The notes under the pieces: generated by a model
Database searches by the model: none
What the model was told of the DNA's origin: nothing
The model's input: the letters and a program-made list of their open reading frames with translations, nothing else
Assembly: GCA_903871335.1 (NCBI GenBank)
Contig: CAIQGE010000009.1
Coordinates: 17,802 to 81,801, forward strand
Direction: 5' to 3'
Origin: an uncultured Actinomycetes bacterium
Lineage (GTDB): Bacteria; Actinomycetota; Acidimicrobiia; Acidimicrobiales; RAAP-2
DNA length: 64,000 nt
Program-made: the position numbers and the translations under genes
In this document: positions 53,509 through 61,572 of the stretch, one piece after another
Layout of the letters: the number at the start of each line of letters is the position of its first letter
Position numbering within the stretch: position 1 is the first letter of the stretch

Positions 53509-54681
53509 ATGAATGTTGCGGATCGCTCCGAACGATCGGGGCCTCTTTCCGACCTCCTCGTCGTTGATCTCACCCACGTGCTCAATGGTCCGTACGCCAC
53601 CATGATGTTGGCTGATCAGGGTGCGCGGGTCATCAAAATTGAGCCTCCCGACGGTGACGACGCGAGGTCCTTTGCGCCCCTTGGTGACACCAACGGGACG
53701 TATTTCAATTCCATCAATCGCGGCAAAGAATCGATTGTCCTCAACTTGAAGGAGATAGGCGACCGTGAGGTCTTTCTCGCGATGATTGATCGCGCGGACA
53801 TCCTCACGGAGAACTACCGACCCGGCACCATGGAGCGTCTGGGCTTCTCGTATGAAGCCTTGCGCGCGCGCAATCCACGCCTGATCTACGGATCCTCCTC
53901 GGGATTTGGACAGACCGGTCCGTTGAGCTCGTTCCCGGCCTACGACTCCATCATTCAGGCCATGTCGGGACTCATGACCATCACGGGATGGCCTGATGGC
54001 CCTCCGACGCGAACGGGCACGTCACTCGCCGACCTCCTCGGCGGGTTGTTCTTTTACGCGGCCCTTTCAACGGCGCTCCACGCTCGCGAGCGCACCGGTG
54101 AGGGCACGCACGTTGACGTTGCCATGTTCGACGCGACGGTGGCGTTCCTCGAACAGGGACTGGTTGAGTACCTCGGTACCGGACGTACCCCTCACCGTGT
54201 GGGTAATCGGCACCCGTTTATTGCCCCCTTTGACGTCTTTGAAACCTCGGACGGTCACGTCACCATTTGTTGCGGCAACAACCACCTCTTCGAACTCCTG
54301 TGTGGAGTACTCGGTAAGCCCGAGATGGTCACTGATCACCGCTTCAGTACCAATGAGCACCGTGAAATTTATGAGCGAGAACTTCGCGAAGAACTCGAAG
54401 AAGTGTTGATGACGCACCCGACCGACTATTGGCTCGAGGTGATCCACGACGCGGGTGTTCCGGTCGGACCCATCCTCAATGTGGCCGAAGCCGCTCATCA
54501 CCCACAAACCGCCGCGCGCAACATGATCATCACGGCCGGCACCACTCGCATGGCGGGATCACCCATCAAGCTCAGTACCTACGACGATCCGAGCGTGCGA
54601 CCCGCGGCACCAACACTCGATCAACACGGCCCATCACTGCGAGCAGAGTTCACGCCACCGGCGCGCCCCACCGCGACGTAG
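53509..54681 (+). CDS. CaiB/BaiF family III CoA-transferase
   Basis: The 390-residue protein has the family III fold: LLVVDLTHVLNGPYATMMLADQGARVIKIEPP, FNSINRGKESIVLNLK, DILTENYRPGTMERLGFSYE, and SGFGQTGPLSSFPAYDSIIQAMSGLM, where the Asp in AYDSI is the residue acylated during CoA transfer. GVPVGPILNVAEAA lies near the C-terminus. It moves CoA between carboxylic acids (as in formyl-, succinyl- or carnitine-CoA transferases); the substrates cannot be read off. ATG 53509 follows GGAAGGT. It stands alone; the convergent lipoprotein gene ends eight bases away. Confidence 0.9.
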   Translation: MNVADRSERSGPLSDLLVVDLTHVLNGPYATMMLADQGARVIKIEPPDGDDARSFAPLGDTNGTYFNSINRGKESIVLNLKEIGDREVFLAMIDRADILTENYRPGTMERLGFSYEALRARNPRLIYGSSSGFGQTGPLSSFPAYDSIIQAMSGLMTITGWPDGPPTRTGTSLADLLGGLFFYAALSTALHARERTGEGTHVDVAMFDATVAFLEQGLVEYLGTGRTPHRVGNRHPFIAPFDVFETSDGHVTICCGNNHLFELLCGVLGKPEMVTDHRFSTNEHREIYERELREELEEVLMTHPTDYWLEVIHDAGVPVGPILNVAEAAHHPQTAARNMIITAGTTRMAGSPIKLSTYDDPSVRPAAPTLDQHGPSLRAEFTPPARPTAT

Positions 54682-54688
54682 CGGATTA

Positions 54689-55189
54689 TTACTTGGTGGT
54701 CGCGATGAGCGCCTTGTACGCCACGCCGGCTGCCAGCAGGGCGGGATACAAGTTCACATTGGTGATCTGCTGTTGAGCCGCCAACGTCGCACCACGCGAC
54801 ACCGCAGCAAAGCCCGCGGCCACCTTGCGCAGCGACGCGACGAAATGGTCGCGCGCGGCGACCTGCGAACCAGAGAACAGTTTCGACGCGGCGAGAGTGT
54901 CAGCGAGCGCGGATACCGAACTTCCGGAAGTCGACGCCGAAAGACTCACGCATTCGGCGTAGCCACACAACGAACCCGTATTAAAGGCGGTCGCCGCGGC
55001 ATTCACCGACTTCCACGTCGCCGCCACAACGTCGTACGCGGCGGAGTGCGCCATTGTCGTGGTTGTCGTCGTCGTGGGGCTGGATGAACCACAGGCGGCC
55101 AAGAGCAGCGACGAGGTGGCGAGCGCGGAGACCACGAGGGCCTTGGCTAGTCGAGATGATCGTCGGGTCGTCGGTATGCCAAGGTTCAC
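54689..55189 (-). CDS. Small lipoprotein of unknown function
   Basis: The 166-residue product has a signal with lipobox: LAKALVVSALATSSLLLAACGSS, so Cys is probably lipidated by Lgt and the rest lies outside the membrane. A Thr-rich spacer (TTTTTTTMA) leads to a predicted helical domain (AYDVVAATWKSVNAAATAFN, LFSGSQVAARDHFVASLRKVAAGFAAV). Two further Cys (LCGYAEC) may form a disulfide. No family recognised. GTG 55189 lies seven bases after TAGATT, so the longer frame to 55285 is rejected. Confidence 0.72.
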   Translation of the reverse strand: MNLGIPTTRRSSRLAKALVVSALATSSLLLAACGSSSPTTTTTTTMAHSAAYDVVAATWKSVNAAATAFNTGSLCGYAECVSLSASTSGSSVSALADTLAASKLFSGSQVAARDHFVASLRKVAAGFAAVSRGATLAAQQQITNVNLYPALLAAGVAYKALIATTK

Positions 55190-55202
55190 GGACCCAAATC
55201 TA
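55190..55202 (-). promoter_or_regulatory. Leaderless -10 box of lipoprotein gene
   Basis: TAGATT (55197-55202, minus strand) is seven bases from GTG 55189. Confidence 0.5.
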
Positions 55203-55254
55203 CGCGACGATGCGGGCGAGCAGCCGTCAGCGTGGACGGTGCGGGCGGGCGACG

Positions 55255-56145
55255 TCAGGGGCGTGCGAGCGGTTGATGCCCCCATCGACTAATGCTGTCG
55301 TATTTGCGATTTCCGTCCCACGGGTCGTACACCTTCTTTGTCCCGTGCCCCACTTCGAGGAGAAAACCCGCGGAGGTCGTGACGTAAAAGCTGAACGCAC
55401 CTTCGTTGTCGTGCACGCCCAACCCGTTCGCGAACTCCATTCCGGCGGCCCACGCACGATCAAAGGCGTAGCCGACGTCGTCCCGCTCATTCACCTCCAT
55501 TTGAAAATGATGGAGAACCTTTCCGAGATCAAAGGGGACTTTGGCCAGCGCGACGGAATGATGTCTCGAGTTGCAGTGATAGAACCGCACTTCGAGCTCG
55601 ATGCCGTCCATGATGTCTGTTTCTACCCAGTCCGACTGCACCATCGACAGACCTTCGAGAAGAAAACGTTCGGACTCGGCGAAATCCAACACGGCGAGGG
55701 CCGTGTGCCCAACACCCACCCCGGCCGTTTGAAATCCACCGGTGACAAGGGGCGACGAAAACGCCGTGCTCGAATTCGTCAGGTCGAGCGCCAACTCGAA
55801 ATTCAGCCCCCAGGGCGTCGAACCGACGCGCACGTGTCGTGCACCTCGGAGTGACGCCTCCTCATCGGTACCCTCGCGCAACGGGAAGCCTGTCGCGCCG
55901 AGGCGCTGGGTCACCTTCTCAAACGCCTCCTCACTCACGGCGACAAATCCGAGAGTGCTGCAGTCGTTGCGCTCACCACCACGAACAAAGACGCGCCGAT
56001 CCACGTCGTCATTTCGGTAGGCCCATATCCCCTGACCGGGGTCAGATCCAGGCAACAGACCCGCGACCGAGGTCAGCGTGGCGCCGAGCGCCACCGGATC
56101 GGACACCGTGAACTCCACGTAGCCAAATTCAATGCCGTGACTCAT
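55255..56145 (-). CDS. Type I extradiol dioxygenase, BphC-like (two VOC modules)
   Basis: The enzyme opens a catechol ring next to the hydroxyls with O2 and Fe(II). The 296-residue protein has two vicinal-oxygen-chelate halves. Iron ligands by position are His147 (GVGHTAL), His212/213 (LHHFQMEV) and Glu264 (FLLEVGHG), and the catalytic His is 195/196 (NSRHHSVAL), close to the numbering of 2,3-dihydroxybiphenyl dioxygenase. It is the last gene of the monooxygenase operon, supporting a meta-cleavage route. AAAGGAAGAGAC precedes ATG 56145. The substituent on the catechol is unknown. Confidence 0.9.
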   Translation of the reverse strand: MSHGIEFGYVEFTVSDPVALGATLTSVAGLLPGSDPGQGIWAYRNDDVDRRVFVRGGERNDCSTLGFVAVSEEAFEKVTQRLGATGFPLREGTDEEASLRGARHVRVGSTPWGLNFELALDLTNSSTAFSSPLVTGGFQTAGVGVGHTALAVLDFAESERFLLEGLSMVQSDWVETDIMDGIELEVRFYHCNSRHHSVALAKVPFDLGKVLHHFQMEVNERDDVGYAFDRAWAAGMEFANGLGVHDNEGAFSFYVTTSAGFLLEVGHGTKKVYDPWDGNRKYDSISRWGHQPLARP

Positions 56146-56199
56146 GTCTCTTCCTTTCACGCAGCGGATCGTCGGTCGACCGGGACGTTATGGTCGTTC

Positions 56200-57057
56200 T
56201 TACAACGAGAGGGGTGCGGCACCCGGCACGCAACGGTTCCGCAACTCACCAATGACCTCGGCTCCCGTCACGATGTCATCTCCGGGAACCAGAAATTGTC
56301 CGCGAGCCGCGCCAATGCCCGAGGGCGTTCCAGTGAAGATGAGATCCCCCGGGTACAGGGTGCAAATCGACGACAGATACGCCACGAGAACAGGGATCGA
56401 AAAGATCAGCTCGGTCGTTCGTGCGTCCTGCATGCGCTCACCGTTGACCTCGCACCACAGACCGATGTCGTCGGGATTCGCAAAGCTGTCGAGTGACACG
56501 AGCGCGGGACCCGTCGGGCCGTATCCGGGAAAACTCTTTCCCAGGCCGAATTGCGGCGGCGCTCCCGTGAATTGCACGACTCGGTCCGAGATGTCTTGAC
56601 CGAGGGTGAGGCCCGCGACCACGCTCCACGCGTCGTCGACGGACACGTGCGAACACTGCGTGCCGATCACGGCCACGATTTCTGCTTCCCAGTCGACGGC
56701 CGATCCGCTGAGCGGAACATCCGCCGTCGGCCCGACCACGCAACTCGCGAACTTCGCGAACGTCAATGGCGCCGGAGGAACTTCCATCCCACTTTCACCC
56801 GCGTGCTCGCGATAATTCAATCCAATAGCGAAAACCTGTCGGGGCGCCGGTACCGGGGCGTCCAACTCCTCGGACGACACGGTTCCTCCCGCCGCCGAGG
56901 TCGCACAGAGATCGTTCCACGCGTGCAACTCATTGAAGCGCGCCACCGCGGCGAGAGGATCACGTAAAGCGTCATCTCCCGACAGTGTTGCTAGATCAAA
57001 CCACTCGCCGTTGTACTCGAGAGCGGAACGTCCGTGGACGGTGATGAGTCGAAACAT
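56200..57057 (-). CDS. Fumarylacetoacetate hydrolase (FAH) family protein
   Basis: The 285-residue protein has the family layout: FAIGLNYREHAGESG, PLTFAKFASCVVGP, the metal ligands in DWEAEIVAVIG (Glu-x-Glu), TLGQDISDRV and GDLIFTGTPSGIGAARGQFLVPGDDI. Members hydrolyse or decarboxylate 2-keto acids; in meta-cleavage routes relatives act as 2-oxohept-3-ene-dioate hydratase/isomerase, or as oxalocrotonate decarboxylase. It lies between the extradiol dioxygenase and the amidohydrolase, so it probably acts on the ring-cleavage product. Spacing is 54 bp to the dioxygenase and 12 bp to the amidohydrolase. Confidence 0.88.
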   Translation of the reverse strand: MFRLITVHGRSALEYNGEWFDLATLSGDDALRDPLAAVARFNELHAWNDLCATSAAGGTVSSEELDAPVPAPRQVFAIGLNYREHAGESGMEVPPAPLTFAKFASCVVGPTADVPLSGSAVDWEAEIVAVIGTQCSHVSVDDAWSVVAGLTLGQDISDRVVQFTGAPPQFGLGKSFPGYGPTGPALVSLDSFANPDDIGLWCEVNGERMQDARTTELIFSIPVLVAYLSSICTLYPGDLIFTGTPSGIGAARGQFLVPGDDIVTGAEVIGELRNRCVPGAAPLSL

Positions 57058-57069
57058 GCTGTCTCCCCT

Positions 57070-58050
57070 TTACGCGGCGCCGGCACCGAGGCGCCGAGTC
57101 ACTGTTGGTAATAGTTGCAGAGCATTCGTGCGCTCAATTGCCGCAAGTTCATCGACGCTGTACGCGGATGCCGCCAAACCGTCAACGGTCATTCCCGTCA
57201 CGATCTCGGGGGCGAAGGGGTAATCGCTGCCGAAGAGGACATGGTCCGCCCCCACGAGTTGCGACAAGGATGACAACGCGTGTGGATTCGCCGACAGGGC
57301 GGTGTCGAAGTACATCGACTTGAGATACGCCGATCCCCCTTGGGGTGCGCGTGCGGCGAGGTCGTCGTCGGTGAACCACAGTAAGTCGAAACGAGCGACA
57401 AGATAGGGCACCGTGCCCCCAGCGTGGCTCAATATGTACTTCACGCGAGGAAACTTTTCGACCGCACCGGTGTACGCAAGGTTGAATGCTGCACGCGTGG
57501 TGTCGAAGGTGAATTCCATCGCAAAGGTCGGAATGCTTACGTGGATATCGCGATTGAAGATGGGTTCCACGGGGTGTACGAAAACGGTGGTCTCGCGACG
57601 ATCGAGCTCCGCGAGCAGGTCATCGAAGCGTGGGTCGCCGAGGTAACTCCCGTCGCTGTGCGACGACAGGAGCACGATGCCGTCCGCTCCCAGCTCGTCG
57701 AGTGCGTAGACCGCTTCGGTCGTAGCGCCGTCGACGTCGGGGAGTGGAACAGTGGCGAAGAAACCGAACCGCGTCGGATGGGTCCGAACGAGTTCCGCCG
57801 ACTCCTCATTGCACCGCCGTGCCAGTGCACGAGCCGCCGCGTCGTCACCGAAATGGGTCCCGGGCGTCGACAGCGATAGGACGGACATTGCGATGCCGTG
57901 CCGATCCATGACCCCGAGCGATAACTCGCCACTCCAACGTGGCAGTTCACGGCCACCCGCTTCACCAATCGCCATATCCCGCAACGCGTTGCGGTAGTGA
58001 TCTTGAATGTGGTGATGGTGCACATCGATACGGTGTGGCTGATTCGACAC
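57070..58050 (-). CDS. Amidohydrolase-2 family, ACMSD/gamma-resorcylate decarboxylase-like
   Basis: The 326-residue protein has the metal-binding start RIDVHHHHI (HxH), FVHPVEPIF with a third ligand His, ILSHAGGTVPYL and the acidic GSDYPFAPE. These define the amidohydrolase-2 group of non-oxidative decarboxylases and hydrolases (ACMSD, gamma-resorcylate decarboxylase, LigW-like). In an aromatic operon, decarboxylation of a ring acid or of a ring-cleavage product is likely. It lies 22 bp after MarR and 12 bp before the FAH-family gene. Confidence 0.87.
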   Translation of the reverse strand: MSNQPHRIDVHHHHIQDHYRNALRDMAIGEAGGRELPRWSGELSLGVMDRHGIAMSVLSLSTPGTHFGDDAAARALARRCNEESAELVRTHPTRFGFFATVPLPDVDGATTEAVYALDELGADGIVLLSSHSDGSYLGDPRFDDLLAELDRRETTVFVHPVEPIFNRDIHVSIPTFAMEFTFDTTRAAFNLAYTGAVEKFPRVKYILSHAGGTVPYLVARFDLLWFTDDDLAARAPQGGSAYLKSMYFDTALSANPHALSSLSQLVGADHVLFGSDYPFAPEIVTGMTVDGLAASAYSVDELAAIERTNALQLLPTVTRRLGAGAA

Positions 58051-58072
58051 GACTAATCCCTCTCTCGCGAAA

Positions 58073-58579
58073 TTACTTACGACTTGGAGCAGCTACGTGG
58101 GCGGATTCACCCGGCGCCAGTGACTGCTGCGACCAGAACGCCTTGTTCAACAGTCGAGTGAGTTCGTGCACCTCGCCTTGGGTCAAGGAGCCCCACTGTT
58201 CCCGGTGCAGAGCCTTGATCTGGGCGGTGAGTGCCTCAAAGACAGCGCGTCCCCTACTCGTGGCGCGAACAAGGACGACCCGACGATCATGCGGCGACGG
58301 CGTCCGCGTCACGAGCCCGTGCGCCACGAGGCGATCCACGAGTCGAGTGGCGTCCGCGGCACGATTCAATAAGCCATCGGCCAAGGATCCCATGGGGACC
58401 CCCTCGGGCTCATCGCTGAGACACAGGACCCACAAAACGGAGTATTGCGGATGAGAAATTCCTTTGTTCCGACACAGCTCGTCGATTTGTTCCGTGAAGT
58501 GGTTTCCCACGACGTACAAGGTGATGAATGCCTCACGACCGAGTCGGTCTCGTCGATCTTCTGAAGGTGGCCTTACCAT
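58073..58579 (-). CDS. MarR family transcriptional regulator
   Basis: The 168-residue protein has a MarR winged helix-turn-helix: GISHPQYSVLWVLCLSDEPEGVPMGSLADGLLN, then AADATRLVDRLVAHGLVTRTPSPHDRRVVLVRATSRG, with the wing Asp-Arg-Arg. MarR proteins bind inverted repeats and are released by phenolic ligands. It is the second gene of the five-gene aromatic operon. A 23-bp inverted repeat at 60422-60444 over the operon promoter is its likely operator, which would give autoregulation. Confidence 0.9.
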   Translation of the reverse strand: MVRPPSEDRRDRLGREAFITLYVVGNHFTEQIDELCRNKGISHPQYSVLWVLCLSDEPEGVPMGSLADGLLNRAADATRLVDRLVAHGLVTRTPSPHDRRVVLVRATSRGRAVFEALTAQIKALHREQWGSLTQGEVHELTRLLNKAFWSQQSLAPGESAHVAAPSRK

Positions 58580-58607
58580 GCTCGCTCCTTGTATCCCTTG
58601 GTCGCCA

Positions 58608-60398
58608 TCAGACAGTCGATGACGACGTCATGGGCTGGGCGAGGACATCCTCGAAGACGGCGACCAGCTCCGCGACAGCGTCGGTCGATTCCGCGGAAGC
58701 TCGCCACGTGACGAATCGATCGGGCCGAACAAGGACGCAACCGTGCGACGTGATACCTCGGTAACGCTGCCAGGTGGACTGAACATCGAAATAGTCGCCG
58801 TCCACCTGACCAATCACGACGACGTCAAGTGGAATGTCCCCCTCGTTCGCCACGCGTAATCCCGCTTCGCGCCACCCTTGGGCGTCCTCGCCGACAATCA
58901 AGAGGAAACGACCGGGTCGCACGAGGTGCAGTGTGGACACGCGTTCGCCGCTGGCGCCTTCGACCCAGGCGTGCGGCAGTGGATGGCCGGGCCGCGTGGA
59001 CGGCTCGTAAATGCGCACGTGGTCGGCCGTCTCGGTGTCGGGCGTGCCGTCAGACATGATGGCGTCGGACACGTACCGGTAGCCGTACTCGACGTTGAGT
59101 TTGCGAAACTCCATGGATTGACGAGCGATGGCCCGACGCACGCCATAGCGGTATTCCTCATCTGCCGGGTCCGTACTCCACAGACGACGAACGATGTCCC
59201 AGCCTTCTTCTGGGCTGAGATCAGAAGCCGTCACGCCCAAGGCTTCGCCCGTCATGATGTGATTGAGGGCACTATCCAAGGAGTTATTGACGTTCCACTG
59301 CACCGACGATCGACGTTCGGGCTCGTAGCTGTCCAATAAGGCGTCGCCCGCCTTCCCGTCGAGGACGAGTTTCAGCTTCCAGCACAAGTTGTGAACATCC
59401 TGCGTCGCGCTCGTCAGTCCGAGTCCACCCGTCGGGGGATGACGGTGGGCCGCGTCCCCCAGCAGGAACGTGCGACCAACGCGCAACCTCGAGGCGACGA
59501 CTCCCATGAGTTCCCAGCGCGTGATCATGTGGATGTCCACAGGATGATCGCCAATACCAAGCGCCCGTCGCATATCGGCCTCTACTTGGCCGTCGTCAAG
59601 GCTCCGTGGATCTTCGTTCGTGTAGTTCAGGTGAAACACCCATTCTTCGGACTCCGGCCCCCATCGCGTGGGTCCCATGGGCACCAAGGTCGCCATTTTC
59701 CCCATGTGGGGAAGCCACGTCCAGCGAATAAGGACGTCGGGATCTTTCGACCACATCGATAGATCAGCGGTCATATGCATCGAGACCATTTGACCCACGT
59801 CACGCAGACCCTCCATCGTGACGCCGAGTTGAGGGCCGACAAATCGACCGCCGTCGCAGGCCAGTACGTAGCGCGCGCGAACCGTGTAGTCCGTCTCTCC
59901 CGCGATCTCGTGGACGTGAACGGTCACGCCGTTCACGTCGGGCGAGTACTCCGTCACCTCGTGACCGAAGCGCACGCGGCTCGGAGCCAGGGCTTCCGCG
60001 TGCTTCTTCATCAATGGTTCCAAGCGAATCTGCGGCAAGTTCGCTGAACACATCGGACTGGCCGACTCCCAATCAAGGTCGGCTCCTCCGGCACCCCACG
60101 CGTCAAGTCGTGCAATCAACCGGCCCGCGTCAGGATATCCAGCAAAACCCGCGTAAAAGGCGGTCTTAGCCATGTGGTGACGCGGGGTGCCGATGTCGTA
60201 AATCGCCTGTGCGACTCCCGCATCGTCGAGGATCTCCATACTTCGTTGATTAAGGAGGTGGGCTTTGGGTAGTCGCGACGTTGTTGGTAATGCGCTCACG
60301 AGTAGTGAGTCAACGCCCAAGCCCGATAAGAGCATCGACGCCGTCAGGCCCGCGCCTCCCCCACCCACGATGAGAACGGGAACCTCTACATCCGTCAT
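58608..60398 (-). CDS. FAD-dependent aromatic-ring monooxygenase
   Basis: The 596-residue protein is a group A flavoprotein hydroxylase: FAD-binding VLIVGGGGAGLTASML (about residues 8-23), VLACDGGRF (the DG motif) and FLLGDAAHRHPPTGGLGLTSATQD (the GD motif), then a C-terminal thioredoxin-like domain (about 420-596; VRPGRFLLIVG). Its length and C-terminal domain match phenol-type hydroxylases such as TfdB and MhpA, which need NAD(P)H. It likely hydroxylates a phenolic compound to a catechol for the extradiol enzyme. ATG 60398 follows CGGAGGCGAG. It leads the operon. Confidence 0.9.
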   Translation of the reverse strand: MTDVEVPVLIVGGGGAGLTASMLLSGLGVDSLLVSALPTTSRLPKAHLLNQRSMEILDDAGVAQAIYDIGTPRHHMAKTAFYAGFAGYPDAGRLIARLDAWGAGGADLDWESASPMCSANLPQIRLEPLMKKHAEALAPSRVRFGHEVTEYSPDVNGVTVHVHEIAGETDYTVRARYVLACDGGRFVGPQLGVTMEGLRDVGQMVSMHMTADLSMWSKDPDVLIRWTWLPHMGKMATLVPMGPTRWGPESEEWVFHLNYTNEDPRSLDDGQVEADMRRALGIGDHPVDIHMITRWELMGVVASRLRVGRTFLLGDAAHRHPPTGGLGLTSATQDVHNLCWKLKLVLDGKAGDALLDSYEPERRSSVQWNVNNSLDSALNHIMTGEALGVTASDLSPEEGWDIVRRLWSTDPADEEYRYGVRRAIARQSMEFRKLNVEYGYRYVSDAIMSDGTPDTETADHVRIYEPSTRPGHPLPHAWVEGASGERVSTLHLVRPGRFLLIVGEDAQGWREAGLRVANEGDIPLDVVVIGQVDGDYFDVQSTWQRYRGITSHGCVLVRPDRFVTWRASAESTDAVAELVAVFEDVLAQPMTSSSTV

Positions 60399-60414
60399 CT
60401 CGCCTCCGAGTTAA

Positions 60415-60444
60415 ATTCTACGTTAGAACATTATTTGTTATAAC
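60415..60444 (-). promoter_or_regulatory. Promoter with MarR-type inverted repeat
   Basis: GTTAGAACA (60422-60430) and TGTTATAAC (60436-60444) form an inverted repeat with 8 of 9 paired positions around TTATT. On the minus strand a TAGAAT -10 box (60415-60420) lies beside it and the -35 region (about 60438-60443) inside it, so binding would block transcription of the monooxygenase operon. The divergent plus-strand DoxX gene lies 157 bp away. Confidence 0.65.
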
Positions 60445-60600
60445 ACAGAAAACCGAGGATTCGACAAAAGCCGTCCCAGCGTGAGCGCTCACGTTTATGC
60501 TCCTCTCGGGAACGATGCTGTTCCTACCAACGTCTCGCTCTCACGAAAGTGTGATCGTGAACTACTTCGACCTCATCTGAACCACCATGAAAGGAAACCC

Positions 60601-60951
60601 ATGACTATTGCCCTCGTGATTGTGGCGAGCCTCCTCGGAGTCGCCGCGGTGGCTTCCGGCCTCGGCAAGCTCACCAAAAAGCCCGCTGTTGTCGAGCAAC
60701 TGACGGGCCTCGGTGTCTCGGTGTCAGCCATCCCCGTTCTCGGACTCATTGAAATCGCCGGCGCGATCGGATTGATCGTCGGTATCTGGGTCGCACCGCT
60801 CGGAAGTGCGGCTGCCATCGGATTCGTCCTCTACTTCCTCGGGGCCGTGCTCGCGCACGTTCGTCACCACGACAAGGTGAAGGATCTTGCCCCCGCGGCA
60901 ATTCTCTTCCTGGTCTCTATTGCGACGATGTTGCTCGAATTTCATCGATAG
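60601..60951 (+). CDS. DoxX-like membrane protein
   Basis: The 116-residue protein has four hydrophobic segments: TIALVIVASLLGVAAVASGLGKL, IPVLGLIEIAGAIGLIVGIWV, GSAAAIGFVLYFLGAVLAHV and LAPAAILFLVSIATML. GLGKL and HVRHHDKVKD fit the DoxX-like family. The function is unknown. AAAGGA six bases upstream of ATG 60601 decides the start over the open frame from 60481. It lies 35 bp before a deazaflavin nitroreductase gene, likely in one unit, and is divergent from the aromatic operon, so it may share regulation. Confidence 0.8.
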   Translation: MTIALVIVASLLGVAAVASGLGKLTKKPAVVEQLTGLGVSVSAIPVLGLIEIAGAIGLIVGIWVAPLGSAAAIGFVLYFLGAVLAHVRHHDKVKDLAPAAILFLVSIATMLLEFHR

Positions 60952-60985
60952 GTGCAAGAATCTCTCTGGACGAAGAGGGGGCCAC

Positions 60986-61411
60986 ATGGCTGACGACGCC
61001 AACCCGATGACGCACTTCAATCAACGGATCATCGACGAATTTCGAGCCAATGGCGGAGTGGTGGGTGAACCCTTCACCGGCGCCACGGTGGTGCTTCTCA
61101 CGACGAAGGGAGCAAAGTCGGGTGCGACCAGAGTCAACCCCCTCGTCGCCCTCGTCGAGGGTGAGACGGTGTACGTCTTCGCCTCTAAGGGCGGTGCGCC
61201 CACGAATCCCGATTGGTACTACAACCTGATGGCGGAACCCGAGGTACACCTCGAGATCGGAACGGAGTCCTATGACGCCGTCGCGATCGAAGTCACAGGC
61301 ACCGAGCGAGACGAGATCTACGAACGTCAGGTTGCCGTGCAGCCAGGTTTTGGCGCCTACCGCGATCAAACGACGCGCGCAATTCCCGTTATTTCCCTTC
61401 GCCGAAGTTAG
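60986..61411 (+). CDS. Deazaflavin (F420)-dependent nitroreductase family protein
   Basis: The 141-residue split-barrel protein has ATVVLLTTKGAKSGATRVNPLVALVEGETVYVFASKGGAPTNPDWYYNLMAEPEVHLEIG, matching the Ddn-like family (TIGR00026) that binds F420 or other flavins. Members reduce quinones or activate nitroimidazoles. The TTKGAKSG-R and PDWYYNL motifs are diagnostic. ATG 60986 is preceded by GAGGGGG. The mobile-element boundary begins just after its stop. Confidence 0.87.
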   Translation: MADDANPMTHFNQRIIDEFRANGGVVGEPFTGATVVLLTTKGAKSGATRVNPLVALVEGETVYVFASKGGAPTNPDWYYNLMAEPEVHLEIGTESYDAVAIEVTGTERDEIYERQVAVQPGFGAYRDQTTRAIPVISLRRS

Positions 61412-61417
61412 GCGCGA

Positions 61418-61543
61418 TTACTTGAGCAAGTGCTTTGCCACAACGCCGCGGCGGCCCTGCGGCTCATCACCGCAGTGTGGGTCGAGACCCACGACGAATG
61501 GACCGTCTCAGTACGTCGCTATCTCTCCAAGGAGTCCATGGAC
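61418..61543 (+). pseudogene. 3' remnant of an IS256-family transposase
   Basis: An open frame without a start, reading LLEQVLCHNAAAALRLITAV then VETHDEWTVSVRRYLSKESM, resembles the C-terminal tail of IS256/mutator-type transposases (the DEW and RRYLS segments). Only about 42 codons remain. It runs straight into a terminal-repeat-like sequence at 61544, so one IS256 element appears inserted in, or joined to, the tail of another. Confidence 0.6.
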
Positions 61544-61572
61544 GGGTGTGTCAGAAATTTTGTGTAACTGCG
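61544..61572 (+). repeat. IS256-type left terminal inverted repeat
   Basis: The sequence begins GGGTGTGTCAGAAATTTTG and continues to about 61572, the usual outer end of IS256-family elements. No matching right end was found downstream, so the element is truncated. Confidence 0.6.

Noticed and set aside
55054..55854. 266-residue plus-strand frame over the extradiol dioxygenase
   Set aside because: Opposite strand of a gene with all iron ligands; no family.
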